Below are positions 1 to 10,947 of a stretch of DNA of 64,000 bases, piece after piece. Below the pieces are notes generated by a model. That model did not search any database. It worked only from the letters and a program-made list of their open reading frames with translations, and was not told the origin of the DNA. Position numbers and translations under genes: made by a program. Numbering within the stretch: position 1 is the first letter of the stretch; each line of letters starts with the position of its first letter. This stretch comes from Mesocentrotus franciscanus. Its lineage: Eukaryota; Echinodermata; Echinoidea; Camarodonta; Strongylocentrotidae. The stretch is taken from contig CP137669.1 of the NCBI GenBank assembly GCA_037976565.1, positions 37,660,912 through 37,724,911 of the forward strand, in the 5' to 3' direction.

Positions 1-269
1 CTTCAAGTAGATTTTGACTGAGGGAAAAGAAGATCTCATATCGAAATCTGCTTTCTGATCGAGAACATGAATGTGATAATGTTTTGGTATATTATATGTG
101 GCAAACATAAAAGACTTATAGCTCTATATGGTGCTCACTAGATCATAATCCAAATAGAGAATAAAAAGCCCCAAAATCACAAAATTGAAAAATATGTATG
201 GACGCACGGACTGGGAAGTTTGTAGCACTTTGATTAGGACCCTTGCGTGGATGAGCACTTGAAAAGGTG

Positions 270-490
270 GAGACGGGATGGCCCAGTGGTAGAGCAGTGG
301 TCTCATAACCGGTAAGTCCCGGATTCGAACCCAAGTCGATGCACTAGTGGCCTTTGGTAAGGCATTAATCTTCATTACCAAGTCCATCGGAGAGGATTTA
401 AAGCCGTCGGTCCCTAGTTGCTTACTTACAACCATACACATGCTTTCTATAATAGCAATCAGGTAAAAACAAACCATCTAATCAAACCAA
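270..490 (+). mobile_element. tRNA-derived SINE (family A)
   Basis: The head carries an A-box-like GGCCCAGTGGTAGAGC (about 280-295) and a B-box-like GGATTCGAACCC (about 320-331), the internal RNA polymerase III promoter of a tRNA gene. A non-tRNA body and a weak CAAACCA-type tail to about 490 follow. It has no anticodon-stem structure I can rely on, so it is not called a tRNA gene. Its body differs from the ACCTGGGT-type SINEs elsewhere in the window, so it is a second family. The ends are approximate. Confidence 0.7.
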
Positions 491-1682
491 ACCAACAGCC
501 GATGTGTCTTCCTAATTGACCTACGATGAAAAATTAAATAAAAACACTTTCTCTTTAACCGATGAAAGCTGAAACATATTTAGAAGCACCATATTCAAAC
601 TGGAAGAAAACAGTATGGTCGCCGATACCATATCAATGATTAACTGAGTAGAATGAGAGTGAAGATTAATTCTGAAGGTTCGAGTTCCTCACAAGTATTT
701 TCACGTACCAACTATAAGTCATTCTATTGATCAAGGATATTATCATTAAAGGGGAAGTCCATATCTTGTCGATATTTTGCTAATATACAATCCTATGCAC
801 ACTAACCTTCGTTTGCTGATTTACCACGTAATAGCTTCATGTGTGTTAAGATACAATTTCTAGATATTTCAAGGCAAGGCAGACTCTAAATTCATCATTT
901 TTTCTGACCTTTTCAGAGATCAGCCTCCCTCTTTCAGATTCAATTTGATTGAATCGAAGTTAGTGATAGTAGTTAGAGGCGGAACCAGGAAAACACCGAC
1001 ACGCCTAAGACCCCTGATGAAGTTTTGTTTTGCTGCTTCTCTGATTATTTTGTATAAAAAATGGCACACCAAGAGCCTAATGTTTCTTTTTGCTAGTCAC
1101 ATGATCCGTGACTGGTAATGAAACACACTCCGATCGATAGCCAGGCTAGAGCATTATATATCGTGACATAACATCACCAGTGAGATAACAATAATTTGAT
1201 GTACTTTAATAGTTTCTCTTGAAACTGGATTGTTTGTTAACACTTCACACCTGTTTTCTCGTATCAAAGACATCAAACTTTTCTTTCTTTTTGAAACCTC
1301 TAAATCTGCTTTTCGTTCTATCATTTTGCACGACAATGCACAACTGAACCGAAATAGAAGATTTTAAGGGGTGATGACCTAAGGCTAGATATATTCTAGT
1401 TTTAAATATCATTATACATTGTACAATTAGTATTAAGTATAGGATAAGGTATTTTTGGTTTGCGGTATCAAATGGGTTTAATCTTTAACCAAAGCACCTT
1501 TCTTACTAAAGTACGCCATAAAGCGATCATCGTCCCCAGGCTAATGCAAGCTTTGTAATAGGGGTAAGGATCTCCTTTGGCTGAAATGCCTCCAGCAATT
1601 AAATGATCCAGAAAGGGACATCTCTCCATTCCCATGGCAACGCAGGAAAGAGCTCCTTCGAAAAATCGAAATTTCAATTCAT

Positions 1683-1683
<1 letters not shown>
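491..1683. other. No gene recognised
   Basis: AT-rich unique-looking DNA. A B-box-like GGTTCGAGTTCC near 678-689 has no convincing A box upstream, so no SINE is called. I see no coding frame with splice support. Confidence 0.5.
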
Positions 1684-1723
<40 letters not shown>

Positions 1724-1809
1724 TCTCTTTCTCTCTCCCTCTCTCGGTGTCTCTATACGTGTATCTTTTCTTCCATTCTCCTCCCTCTCTCTATCTCTTT
1801 CCCTCGCCC
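1684..1809. repeat. (CT)n microsatellite and pyrimidine tract
   Basis: An almost pure CT run from about 1685 to 1716 passes into CT-rich sequence to about 1809. The open frames here on both strands (Ser-Leu repeats, or Arg-Glu repeats on the other strand) are produced by the repeat and are not genes. Confidence 0.95.
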
Positions 1810-2082
1810 TGATTTTGAGAATATATCTAATGTTGGAGCATGTGCCGCTTGACCTGGTGTTAAGAATAAAATCCATTGATGTATTCATGGGGGAAAACAC
1901 GTGCGAGATAGCAAATGGAACAATCTCACCTAAGCTGAGGAATTATCCCGTTCTCATTCGCACCAAGAGTAAGATGGAATGATAATTATGTTGTCATTTA
2001 ATAAGCTTGATCCTAAACTTATTATCATCCAAGGAGTATCATTTAGGCTACTGTATGGGATTTGAGCAAAGTTCATGTGTCT

Positions 2083-2126
2083 CAAAAAGAAGAAGAAGAA
2101 GAAGAAAAGAAAAAGAAAAAAAAACA
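2083..2126. repeat. (GAA)n / A-rich purine tract
   Basis: Tandem AAG/GAA triplets grade into GAAAA and A-runs. It is a simple repeat. Confidence 0.9.
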
Positions 2127-2337
2127 TTTACCCAGTTTTGACATGCAGAAATATAGAGTCGCACGATTTTCAGTACCCGGCGGCAATAGAAAATGGAATA
2201 TGCCTTACATTCTTGGTCCTTTAATCAATTGTCAATTTTTATCAATTCGAGCTTTCAAGATGGGTTACTAAACAAAGACAATCAAAATGTTATGTTTTAA
2301 ATCAATTTTCTTGCTCACGCCATGCTCCTTCGATACA

Positions 2338-2541
2338 AAGAAACAGAGGGAAAAAGAGAATGAGAGAGAGACAGGGACAGAAAGAGAGAGGGAGAGAAAT
2401 AGAAAGGGAAAGAGAGAGAGAGAGAAAGAAAGAGAAAGCGGAAGAGAGACACAGAAGGAGAGATAAAGAGAGAGAGAGAGAAAAGGAGAGAGAGAGAGAA
2501 AAGGAGAGAGAGAAGGAGAGATAGAGAGAGAGAGAGGGGGT
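2338..2541. repeat. Long GA-rich polypurine tract
   Basis: About 200 bp almost free of pyrimidines on the plus strand (GAGAGA with GGGA, AAAG and GACA variants). Three overlapping minus-strand frames rich in Ser, Leu and Phe come from this tract. Its mirror-like purine composition could in principle form triplex DNA; that is an inference. Confidence 0.92.
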
Positions 2542-2544
2542 AAG

Positions 2545-3210
2545 ATACGCATAAGACACAAAGGAGAGCCACCGCATATTAAAAATTGCTATGTCCTTAC
2601 CCATTGTCAACCGTAAAGTCAACAACGACAATCCAGAAAGCACGACTACAAATATAAATTTCATATAACATTCCCAAACTTCAACTACACATGCTCTTTG
2701 TTTAACTCAATTGCACTCGCCTCAATTTTCCTAAAATGGAAAAATTGCACCTTTTCTTTCTCAAGGACATTCAATTACATCACAATTTCATCTTTCTGAG
2801 TGATTTCTGTTTTTCTGCGGTAGACCGAAGTGGCTTTTGTGTTTTAACAAAATGACAAGAAAGGAAAAGAATGGGGGAAAAAGAAGAAGGTTTTGTGCTT
2901 TAAGACTTTTAATTTACAAACCTGTGAAGCAATTTCTCATAAGCTATAGCAACGTTCAGAATAGAATTGATTTACAGATTCAAAGATCGCTGAAGTTCCA
3001 TCAAAAACAAATTTTATCATACATAAAAGAACGAGTAAACGTTTAAAAATTTAGTGTGTTCAATAACTGATAATTTCCAGCAGTGTCATTTAGTCACCAT
3101 TCTTCTATTTTGATTCAGAGTGCATGTGTGTCGGATCTCATAGAATTATGGATTATTGGTATATCAATTTTCCTATTTCCAGATAAAAGGCTTATAAATA
3201 TATCGGTTAC
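2545..3210. other. No gene recognised
   Basis: AT-rich sequence. The 69-codon plus-strand frame starting at 2837 is Lys-rich, starts in an A-rich stretch and has no splice sites or recognisable motif. Confidence 0.45.
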
Positions 3211-3213
3211 AAT

Positions 3214-3219
3214 TCTCTC

Positions 3220-3280
<61 letters not shown>

Positions 3281-3281
3281 G
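3214..3281. repeat. Compound (CT)n-(TA)n microsatellite
   Basis: A CT tract runs to about 3258 and is directly followed by alternating TA to about 3280. This is a typical compound microsatellite. Confidence 0.95.
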
Positions 3282-3421
3282 CTATAATTTTACTTTTAAG
3301 AGCTCATAATGTCGCTTATGGTCGGATTTGGTGCCTTCTAAAAGATTATCAGTTACATCGGCAAAATTCGTTTTCGAACTTATCTCTTTTCACAAGTCAT
3401 GTAGCACAGATTAGCTCAAGG

Positions 3422-4324
3422 TTTATACCCCCTTCACATACGTGGATTTTTCTTACGAGTCCTTACGGATCGCCAACTCGTAGTCAATCGCAAGCATCCG
3501 TAAATAACTCGCTGGTATCCGTAAGCAACTCGTCACAACTCGCAACAACTCGCAGACACTCTTAAGGATCCGTGAAAGGAGAGGCAAATTTTTTGACACG
3601 TCAAAAATCTTCTTACGATTGTCCGCGGATTGATAAATTACTCGTAAATAGCACGTAACAATCCGTAAGTATCGTAAACCGCTCGCAACAACACGTAAAC
3701 AACCCGTAAACTGCTCGCAAGAATCCGTAAATGACTCCTAACAATTTTTTTTAACGATTTGTTACGGTGAGTTTTAACGATTTGTTTACGGATTATTAAG
3801 AGTGCTTACGTGTTGTGTACGATTTCATTCGGGTCGTGTAACGATGGCTTTACGGATTGTTAAGAGTTATTACGAGCACTTTACTTGTAGTTACGAGTAC
3901 TTTACGAATAGATACGTATACTTTACTTATTCTTACGTATCGTTTACGATTTGGGGAAGGGTATAAAAGCTGCAAATTCGAACACTTCATTTTCAGTTGT
4001 TATTTTTTTGCTAAAAATCGAAAGGACTCGTAAATACTCGTAACTATTCATAACAACACGTAAACAGGTCGTAACTAACACGTAAGTTGCTCGTAGTTAT
4101 CCGTGACAACTCGTAACAAATCGTGGAATTTTGCCGTAGATACATCGTAATAACTCCTAATAATCCGTAATAAACCGTAAATAGCTCGTAATAACTCGTA
4201 ATAACTCTTAAATCGGTCGTAAAAGTGGCCAAATCGTAAGGATCCGTGAAAGATCCGTGAATTTGTGCGATCCGTAAGGACTCGTGAGAAAAATCCGTGT
4301 ATGTGAAGGGGCAAGGGGGTATTA
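3422..4324. mobile_element. Fold-back element made of CGTAA motifs
   Basis: Inverted ends are visible. The left arm (3423-3472) reads TTTATACCCCC, TTCACATACG, then GGATTTTTCTTACGAGTCC. The right arm (about 4268-4323) is its reverse complement with two or three mismatches and a short insertion (GGACTCGTGAGAAAAATCC, then GTATGTGAAGGGG, then GGGGGTATTA). The interior is built almost entirely of short degenerate words (CTCGTAA, TCCGTAA, ACGTAA). They run forward at about 3480-3740, reversed (TTACG) at 3760-3955, and forward again at 4020-4240. A third end-like sequence, GGGAAGGGTATAAA (about 3954-3967), suggests one 545-bp unit plus a second partial unit. No transposase frame is present. The minus-strand frames at 4044-4382 are translations of the repeat. 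The superfamily is unknown. Confidence 0.7.
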
Positions 4325-6090
4325 ACTGTGCTTGAAGGAATACTGATAATTTTACCCATTTAAGATTTTTGGTACAGTACACACTACTTCATGTCGTTTA
4401 TCTGTACTAAGAAAACTGGTACATGAATTAAGATGAAAAGAATCGTAGCAAAACTGTCATTTTCATTGGCGGATATCAGGGAGAGGGGACACAATATAAA
4501 CTATTTTTGTTTTTGTCTTTTATTATGCTAAAGTAAATTATGTGCCTTCCCACTTCTTAAGGAGCAATTTCAACCCATAGCCATCATCATACGTGATAGG
4601 GTAACAATAATACATGCAAGTCGGAGATTTGCCACACGAAAAGAAAATATATACGACTCACTCGATAGATTTTTTTATTTTTACCAACTTGTATATTAAT
4701 TCAAGCCCATTTGTATACAGAAAATGTATCTGGAACGCAACAGCAATAGTGAATAGCTTTGTAAATCCCTTTTCGCTTACTTCATTATTATCTATTTACT
4801 ATATAACTTCATTAAATTTCCCACCATATATTCTTCACAATGAATCATGAAAGGTTTTGACTCTCGTCACCTCAGTCATCCATTATTCTTTATGGACAGG
4901 GAGGCCATATACTTCATTGGCAGGTTGGGTAACGGTGAAGATTATCTCATTCTTCTTATTCACATGTCAAGGATTGCGATTGATTGCTTTTTCAAATATG
5001 TCTAGAAATAGATAGAAACGACTTTTAACGAAAACCCTAGTACTATTTGTTTGTGTAGTCCCATATACACATATCTATGTCCAGTGCTTTTCATGGTTTG
5101 GTATTTCAAGAACGAACCAGTAGATTTTCTTTATATATTATTAAAAATGTAATAGAAAATTTACTAATTTATCAACTATTAATACCTTCTGGGTAGTTTC
5201 ATCTGTTTGAATTTGCATGACCAGGAATCAACGTTATATTTCTAATCGAAAACACACAGTACAGAGTCAACTGTTAAGCCAGATGACATTTTGTTATGGT
5301 ATGGTAAGGCACTATGACACGACGTTATACCTTCACGTAATAACGTGGATGCGAGTACATGAATGTGCTTAGAAAAGATTGGCAGTGTGCGTGTGTCTGG
5401 GTATCTAACTATGCAGTCATTGTTTTGTGATAAGACACGAATGTGTTAGACTAAACAGAGAGATGAACACTTGCTTAGGCCTGCTGACAGATGGAGAGTC
5501 AAAATTGTTTGATTTAAACACGACAAGTAAAGCTCTTTATAGGGGTGATGAGAGAAGGAAGTCCCTACCCAAGAGAGGTTTAATTAACCCGTTGGGTGCG
5601 CTTGGATTTTGGAATGATACATGATCTTCATTGCACTTTAGCCCACGTTGTCTCCGGTTCAGTATTCAACTAGTCTGAACTAGATGATATCTCAAATTGC
5701 GTTTTCAAAATTTTGTGATTGTTTTTGTTTTAACCATTCCCTGCCCAAATTCATGATTTGAAAAATCCCCAAGATGTCTGACTACACCTAAAGTTAGCTA
5801 AAAAAGCCCATCTTCAAATTTCTGTCGTGTTGCACAGTGAACTATCCTTATGTTTTGAACAGATTCTTAAATGCATCATATAATTGTAAAATCTTCATCC
5901 CCTTTGTTTCCTTGTTGACAGAAATTTTGCAAGAGCCCTAGCTCCCCCGTAAGTTTGACCATCTCGGATACTGCATGACATTGAAGGACAACGTTTACAT
6001 CATCATAAGATGGAGGAGGAGGGAGAGTCCTGGATCAACATGTTGGTAGGTTATCATGATATAATACACATTTTAGTCTTTCATATTTTT
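4325..6090. other. No gene recognised
   Basis: AT-rich unique-looking DNA. Open frames here (4614-4850, 5427-5624) have no splice sites or recognisable motif. Confidence 0.45.
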
Positions 6091-6095
6091 GTAAG

Positions 6096-6130
6096 AATAG
6101 AGAGAGCGAGAAAGAGAGAGAGAGAGATGG
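6096..6130. repeat. (AG)n short microsatellite
   Basis: Interrupted AGAGAG run with GCGAGAAAG interruptions. Confidence 0.85.
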
Positions 6131-8130
6131 GACGTGCAAGCGAGACAGAGAGTGAGAACCAGTGCGATATATATGTCTTTATAGCTGAAAATGTAAAGTC
6201 AGAGCTATGGGGAAATATGTTGTTATGATTCATAAATGATAAATGGATGTTTACTCATTGTTATTTCTATTTGTATACATACGTGTGTACAATTTATATT
6301 CATTTATTTAAGGCTAATATCATATATTAGATCAGGTATGAACGCTCATTATTTGAAAGTTGTCACTGTTTTCACATCGATTCCTATCAAATGCTACCAC
6401 AAGACAAACTTAAGGCTGAAGATATATATCTCCGCAAATAAAGTGTCGACACACAATCAGCTCATTATTACTAAACCATACATTATAGCGGTGAAGTGTT
6501 TCTGACTAGTGTCTCGAAAAAAAAAATCAAATTTGCCCTTTCATAATTAATACACACAGGTTATTATAACCATATGATAGATGAGATATTGCAAATTTTG
6601 CAATACATGTGTACTGTTTGAATCTTGTAATTCTAGAAATGGAATATAAGTTTTATATCGATATGCTTAAAACTGCTTTTGTCTTTAATTGAGTCGTTAG
6701 TTGGAACATTATGTCATATCTGATTCTGTGCTATTCAGGCAATAGTATTTATAAAATCAATAGAGGCCATAACGCTAATTGGCAGCTCATTCCAAATTTA
6801 CTCTGCAGTGCAAACGAACAAGGTCACTGCCGGTCAAATCGTTCCACAAAAAGCAAAATAAATCTATATTGCGGCATGAACAAGTTATACAGCTCAATAT
6901 TTCCGATGCTCAACTTTTCATTCGCAGGACAACCTTTTCATGATCAAAATGTCCCTTTTCACTTCCCCTCACCTTTCCTCTGTGGCACTGTCCCGCAGAG
7001 ACATCCACCCGTCACCCTATCAAGAAAAGGGGATTTGAAAGCAATTTTATTAAGACCGCCACCATGTACGAATAAAAAAGGAACGAAAGGCTGGAGGGCG
7101 ATGTGCATGATGGACGAAGCGGAGAAAATCAGACATAAACGGCCCATCGAGTGACGAGTAATAATCGGCCCCAGGAAATTTGGTCAAATGGTAATAAATA
7201 CAACGTCATCAAGATTCTAAATTGCTTTAAAGGCTATTTCCACAAAAAGGTTTTGTTGTCTTTGGAAGAGGGACAGTATTTCGTAGGGGATGGCGTATTG
7301 CAATGTTAGCCTTTTTTCTGCACGTAATTGGGATAAGGTAATACGTCAATTACCCTGCCCAGCAGGTTGTTACCACTTGTCTTTTTACAAACAGTTCCCG
7401 AGAGAATTTCGAAGATAAAGGTTTTGCGAAATGCAGTAGCTGAAATGCTTTAGGGCTTGTCCCAAAAGTTACCCTGACTTAGTTAGCTGAAAGGAACTTG
7501 AAGGTAATGCATGACATTTTTCAATGTCATGCATCAAGCGAAGGGTACAATTTCTAAACTTTAATTTAGCTAGTCAATAATCTTAGAGATCTTGAGAAAA
7601 ACGAAATACTTTTCGGAGAATATTTTAATCATTTCGAAGGTTAGAATTCATCTCTCTTATCTGGCTCTTTTAGTTAATTTTTTAAGGAAAAAAAAGTAGA
7701 AATTGACTCAAATTTTAGTTACAAATCATTAACCTGAATTTTTTTGGAAGTTTGTTATTCTATGTAGCTCTCTACACCTTTAATTAATCTGAAGTCTTTC
7801 TTCCATAATGTTTAAGACTAATGCACAAGGTTGGTGTGACTGTCCCAATCAATGAGTATAAACTTTAAGTATTTTATATCTGACATTGCATATGCTGCCT
7901 CATTAGTGAAGGTATGAGGGGTATTTCATCGTTTGTGACGTTTATACAGCTCAAGGATAAGTGGACTTTTCTTGAACCATAGCGATACTATGGTACAGTT
8001 AACATGGGTCAACCTGAAAGCTGTTAAGGTATTGATGCAAACTATATTATCTTTCATTTAATGACTAAACATAATGGCATACTAGGACGTGTTCCAGATT
8101 CGTCTAAGGGTGTTACTGCGCTATATCATA
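6131..8130. other. No gene recognised; one small hairpin
   Basis: The plus-strand frame at 6711-7154 is the longest here (147 codons), but it resembles no family I know and lacks compositional support. A perfect 12-bp stem hairpin lies at 7507-7534. Confidence 0.4.
7507..7534. repeat. Perfect 12-bp hairpin
   Basis: ATGCATGACATT, a four-base TTTC loop, then AATGTCATGCAT. The stem is perfect. It has no T-run and no gene context that would make it a terminator. Confidence 0.75.
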
Positions 8131-8135
8131 TTTCC

Positions 8136-8312
8136 TCCTCCCCCTCTCTCTCTCGTTCTCTGTGTGTGTGTGTGTTTAATATAGCTCATTGTGCTTCATA
8201 GCTCTCCCTTTCGTGATCTCTCTGTGTCGCTCTCTCTCTCTCTCTCTCCCTCTGTTTATTGAAGTATATTCCCATTCACTCCCTCTCTCTCTCTTCATTT
8301 ATTCTCTCTATC
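8136..8312. repeat. CT-rich region with (TG)n
   Basis: Several CT runs with a short TGTGTG stretch near 8161-8175. Simple sequence. Confidence 0.85.
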
Positions 8313-9070
8313 ATGGCAAATTAATATATCCATCTCCCTTGTATAGCCGCTGATATCGTCGACTTTAAGATTAAAACAAGGTGATAGACAATATATCCTT
8401 TGTGATAAGAAGATATTTAAGGCAATCAAAGGTTTAGTAAAAGAAACTCGATCAACAAATATATGCTTGCAGTCAAAATATTATCGGGAACAAATACTGA
8501 TGGAGAAAACAAATTTTGAATATTTAGTGATTTTAAGACCGGAAATTTGCATGCTTCGTATAAAGGGGAATACATTTTGATTTTTTTCCCTACTGAAATT
8601 GATGTAACCAATTTTTATATTTTCAAGGCTAACAGTAGTATTTCTTTATCATTATTATTATCATAAATACTATCTTTGGTTACTGATATAGAGTTACACG
8701 AAAAATAAGTCCGGAAGAGAATGGAAAATTCAAAGAAGGAAAGTGTAAATATGCATTTCGTAGACCATGTTCCCTCTGGTAGCATGCAGTTGTGAAACCT
8801 CTCAGTAAATGTATATGCGTTAACGATTTGTATCTTTTATAAAGACTTCTATCAAAACCCTGAAGAGTGTTCAGTCAATATGACTCATGGATATTTTCCT
8901 TTCATTAAAACCAGACTACTTGAAGTTTTGATGGGGGAGAAAGGAAAATATTACATGCTTGTTACTGGCTATCCCGGCTTATTGTTATTAGCTTTGTGTT
9001 GTCAGAGAGCTCGGTTCGTTGCAGTTCACTCTTCGCGTGCAGCAGATCTCCTAACAATCAAATCATGTCA
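8313..9070. other. No gene recognised
   Basis: AT-rich sequence upstream of the E-box cluster. The 73-codon frame starting at 8880 has no supporting motif. Confidence 0.4.
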
Positions 9071-9078
9071 TGTTGGAG

Positions 9079-9159
9079 CACGTGATAGAATGTATGCTTA
9101 AGCCACGTGATCAGCATAGCTATCACGTGACGTCACTGCATGATTGACAGGATATAAAG
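9079..9159 (+). promoter_or_regulatory. Candidate promoter: 3 E-boxes, CRE, TATA
   Basis: Three exact CACGTG E-boxes lie at 9079-9084, 9104-9109 and 9124-9129. The last runs directly into a perfect TGACGTCA cAMP-response element (9128-9135). A TATAAAG box follows at 9153-9159. The second and third E-boxes are also the arms of a CACGTGAT/ATCACGTG inverted repeat. E-boxes bind bHLH factors and CREs bind CREB/ATF factors; that is established. That this cluster works as a promoter here is inference from order and spacing (CRE about 18 bp before TATA). A transcription start would be expected near 9180-9190. Confidence 0.4.
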
Positions 9160-9222
9160 ATTGGACGTGTCAAGTACTGGTCAATTATGTAACTGCCTGT
9201 GAAGCCTACACAACAAGCTATT

Positions 9223-9311
9223 ATGTCAAATATGATTTGCAAGCAATGTTTCAATGTAATGAGTACAGTACATCAAGTATTGTTATCGAAAGCAAGCTGT
9301 CTTTTTGTTCT
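9223..9311 (+). CDS. Candidate first coding exon after TATA box
   Basis: The ATG at 9223 opens a frame (MSNMICKQCFNV...) that stays open to a perfect GTAAGT donor at 9312. This would give 29 codons plus two bases (phase 2). It begins about 65 bp downstream of the TATAAAG box, which is where a short 5' leader would end. The product is not recognised; two Cys in CKQC are the only notable residues. No next exon could be identified. The frame is short, so chance is a serious alternative, and the call rests on promoter position plus the donor. Confidence 0.22.
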
Positions 9312-9319
9312 GTAAGTTC

Positions 9320-9832
9320 TGTCTAATGAGTTTATGTTATTTATTTCCTGTGGGGAAGTTATAGTCCTTGGGTTTAAAAAAGCAAAGAATTTGGTATGAT
9401 ACAGATTCGAAGAGAGTAAATACAAAATACATATTTATCATTTATAGATTTAACTTTCATCCGCGCAAAAAAGAGAAGGTTTCAAGGGATATCCAATTTA
9501 GTGAAAGATATAGTTTTTAATCACTTCATTTCCAAAAGTTACTATATAATACAATAAAATAATATTAAAAAAAGAAAAATCGATGCATTTTTCACCAACT
9601 TAGCAAACGCCCCCAACAAAAAAAAATCTCTTCTTTTGCGGAACATGACATTTTCCAATCCGCCGTCCGAGCGATTCATAACTGTTCGGAAAAGGATTTG
9701 TAAAATTATTTATATTGCGATTTGGAGAAATATGACAAAACACGCTATGAGTTCTCTATAGCCCTTGTTCGTACTGGTATACGAACCCACGGTTCACAAG
9801 GATGCAACGAAATTGCAATTTCGCCTGACGTG
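9320..9832. other. No gene recognised
   Basis: AT-rich unique-looking DNA; would be intron 1 if the 9223 exon is real. Confidence 0.4.
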
Positions 9833-9835
9833 GGC

Positions 9836-9876
9836 GAGTGTGTGTACGTGTGTGTGTGCGTGCGCCTGTGTGAGTA
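9836..9876. repeat. (GT)n microsatellite, imperfect
   Basis: Alternating GT with GTAC and GTGCGTGC variants. Open frames on both strands in this area (Val-Cys repeats or Thr-His repeats) follow from it. Confidence 0.85.
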
Positions 9877-9879
9877 AAG

Positions 9880-10255
9880 AATCTGTGTGCGCGAAAAGAG
9901 TGTCCCTCGTTGCGTATTCACAAAATGACTCGCGTGCGTGGTTGTATTTGTACAGCATTTCCTGCTAAAGTAATGTAGTAATGTTAACATCACAGAGAGA
10001 ATAAATACTTTTATCACGAAAAAGCACACGTTGAGAGGTTTGAACAGAAATGTAACTCATCATTTTAACAAAATTTAATCGATTTTGATGTGCTACCACA
10101 GATAATATACCGTCATGTTTATGTTATTCTTTATCAAGTAGATTGAAATGGAAAATGATAGCACTTTCTCATTTTATTGACTCAAAACTTTATACTAGAC
10201 CCTTTCTCAACGAATTAATTTACGCCTTTAGTGAAACTACAAAGTTAGTTTATTA
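9880..10255. other. No gene recognised
   Basis: AT-rich sequence without features. Confidence 0.45.
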
Positions 10256-10257
10256 AC

Positions 10258-10680
10258 CCTCCCCCTCTCTGTCTGTCTGTCTCTCTCTCTCTCTTTCCTC
10301 ACTTTTTTGTCAGCTCTAGGAGTCGTGTATGAAAAAAATGGCAGGATCCACCACTGCTTATATTCGCAAGTTCCTCTCACTTTCTCCCTCTCTCCCTCTC
10401 TCTTTCTTTCTCTTTCTATGTTCTCTCACCTTTTTGGGTAAATTTCAGGCGACGTGAATGAAAAGTTTGCCAGGATCCACCACTGCTTACCTCCGCAAGT
10501 TCCTGCCTCTCTCTGTCTCTCTCGTTCTCTTTCTATCTCTCCCTTTTTCTTTCTCTCTCTCTCTCTCTCTGTTCCTTTCTTCTCCTCCCCCTCTCTCTTT
10601 CTCCCTCTCTCTCTTTTATTTCTCAATTTATCTCTGTATATATCTTTCTCTCCACTTCTCTCTATTTTCTCCTTTCAAGA
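10258..10680. repeat. CT-rich block with 129-bp tandem duplication
   Basis: Pyrimidine tracts alternate with a non-repetitive spacer that occurs twice. AGGATCCACCACTGCTTA starts at 10343 and again at 10472, and homology also covers the flanking GAATGAAAA/GTATGAAAA and CGCAAGTTCCT segments. The period is 129 bp. The frames at 10426-10712 on both strands are by-products. Confidence 0.85.
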
Positions 10681-10947
10681 ATAACATGATGACTAACAGG
10701 TCGATTCCCTGATATAACGTAACCAGTAAAGGTTCGCCTACACCAGGCAGGCATTGATATCAAGCTGTTTTCAGTCTATCCTTTACGATGCCTGGTATAT
10801 CAGCTACGCCTTTTTGTCCTTGGAATTTCCCGGGAGACGTATCAGAATCACATTTTATTTAGAGCATCGGCATTCAACAGTATCGATATACAGTCATGTA
10901 CCTTGCTGAGTCAATGGTGAAAGATAAAATGTGATCTGAATATGCCT
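10681..10947. other. No gene recognised
   Basis: Short unique stretch between the CT block and the inverted-repeat element. Confidence 0.4.

Noticed and set aside
300..345. Possible functional tRNA gene at the head of the first SINE
   Set aside because: The A and B boxes are present, but the remaining arms do not form a convincing cloverleaf, and a SINE body follows without a terminator.
678..700. B-box-like GGTTCGAGTTCC suggesting another SINE
   Set aside because: No A box at the expected distance and no SINE body downstream.
4044..4382. 112- and 94-codon minus-strand frames with Tyr/Leu/Thr repeats
   Set aside because: They are translations of the CGTAA repeat element in two overlapping frames; the periodic residues come from the DNA repeat.
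6711..7154. 147-codon plus frame
   Set aside because: No motif, no compositional shift over most of its length, no splice sites; one such frame is expected by chance in a window of this size.
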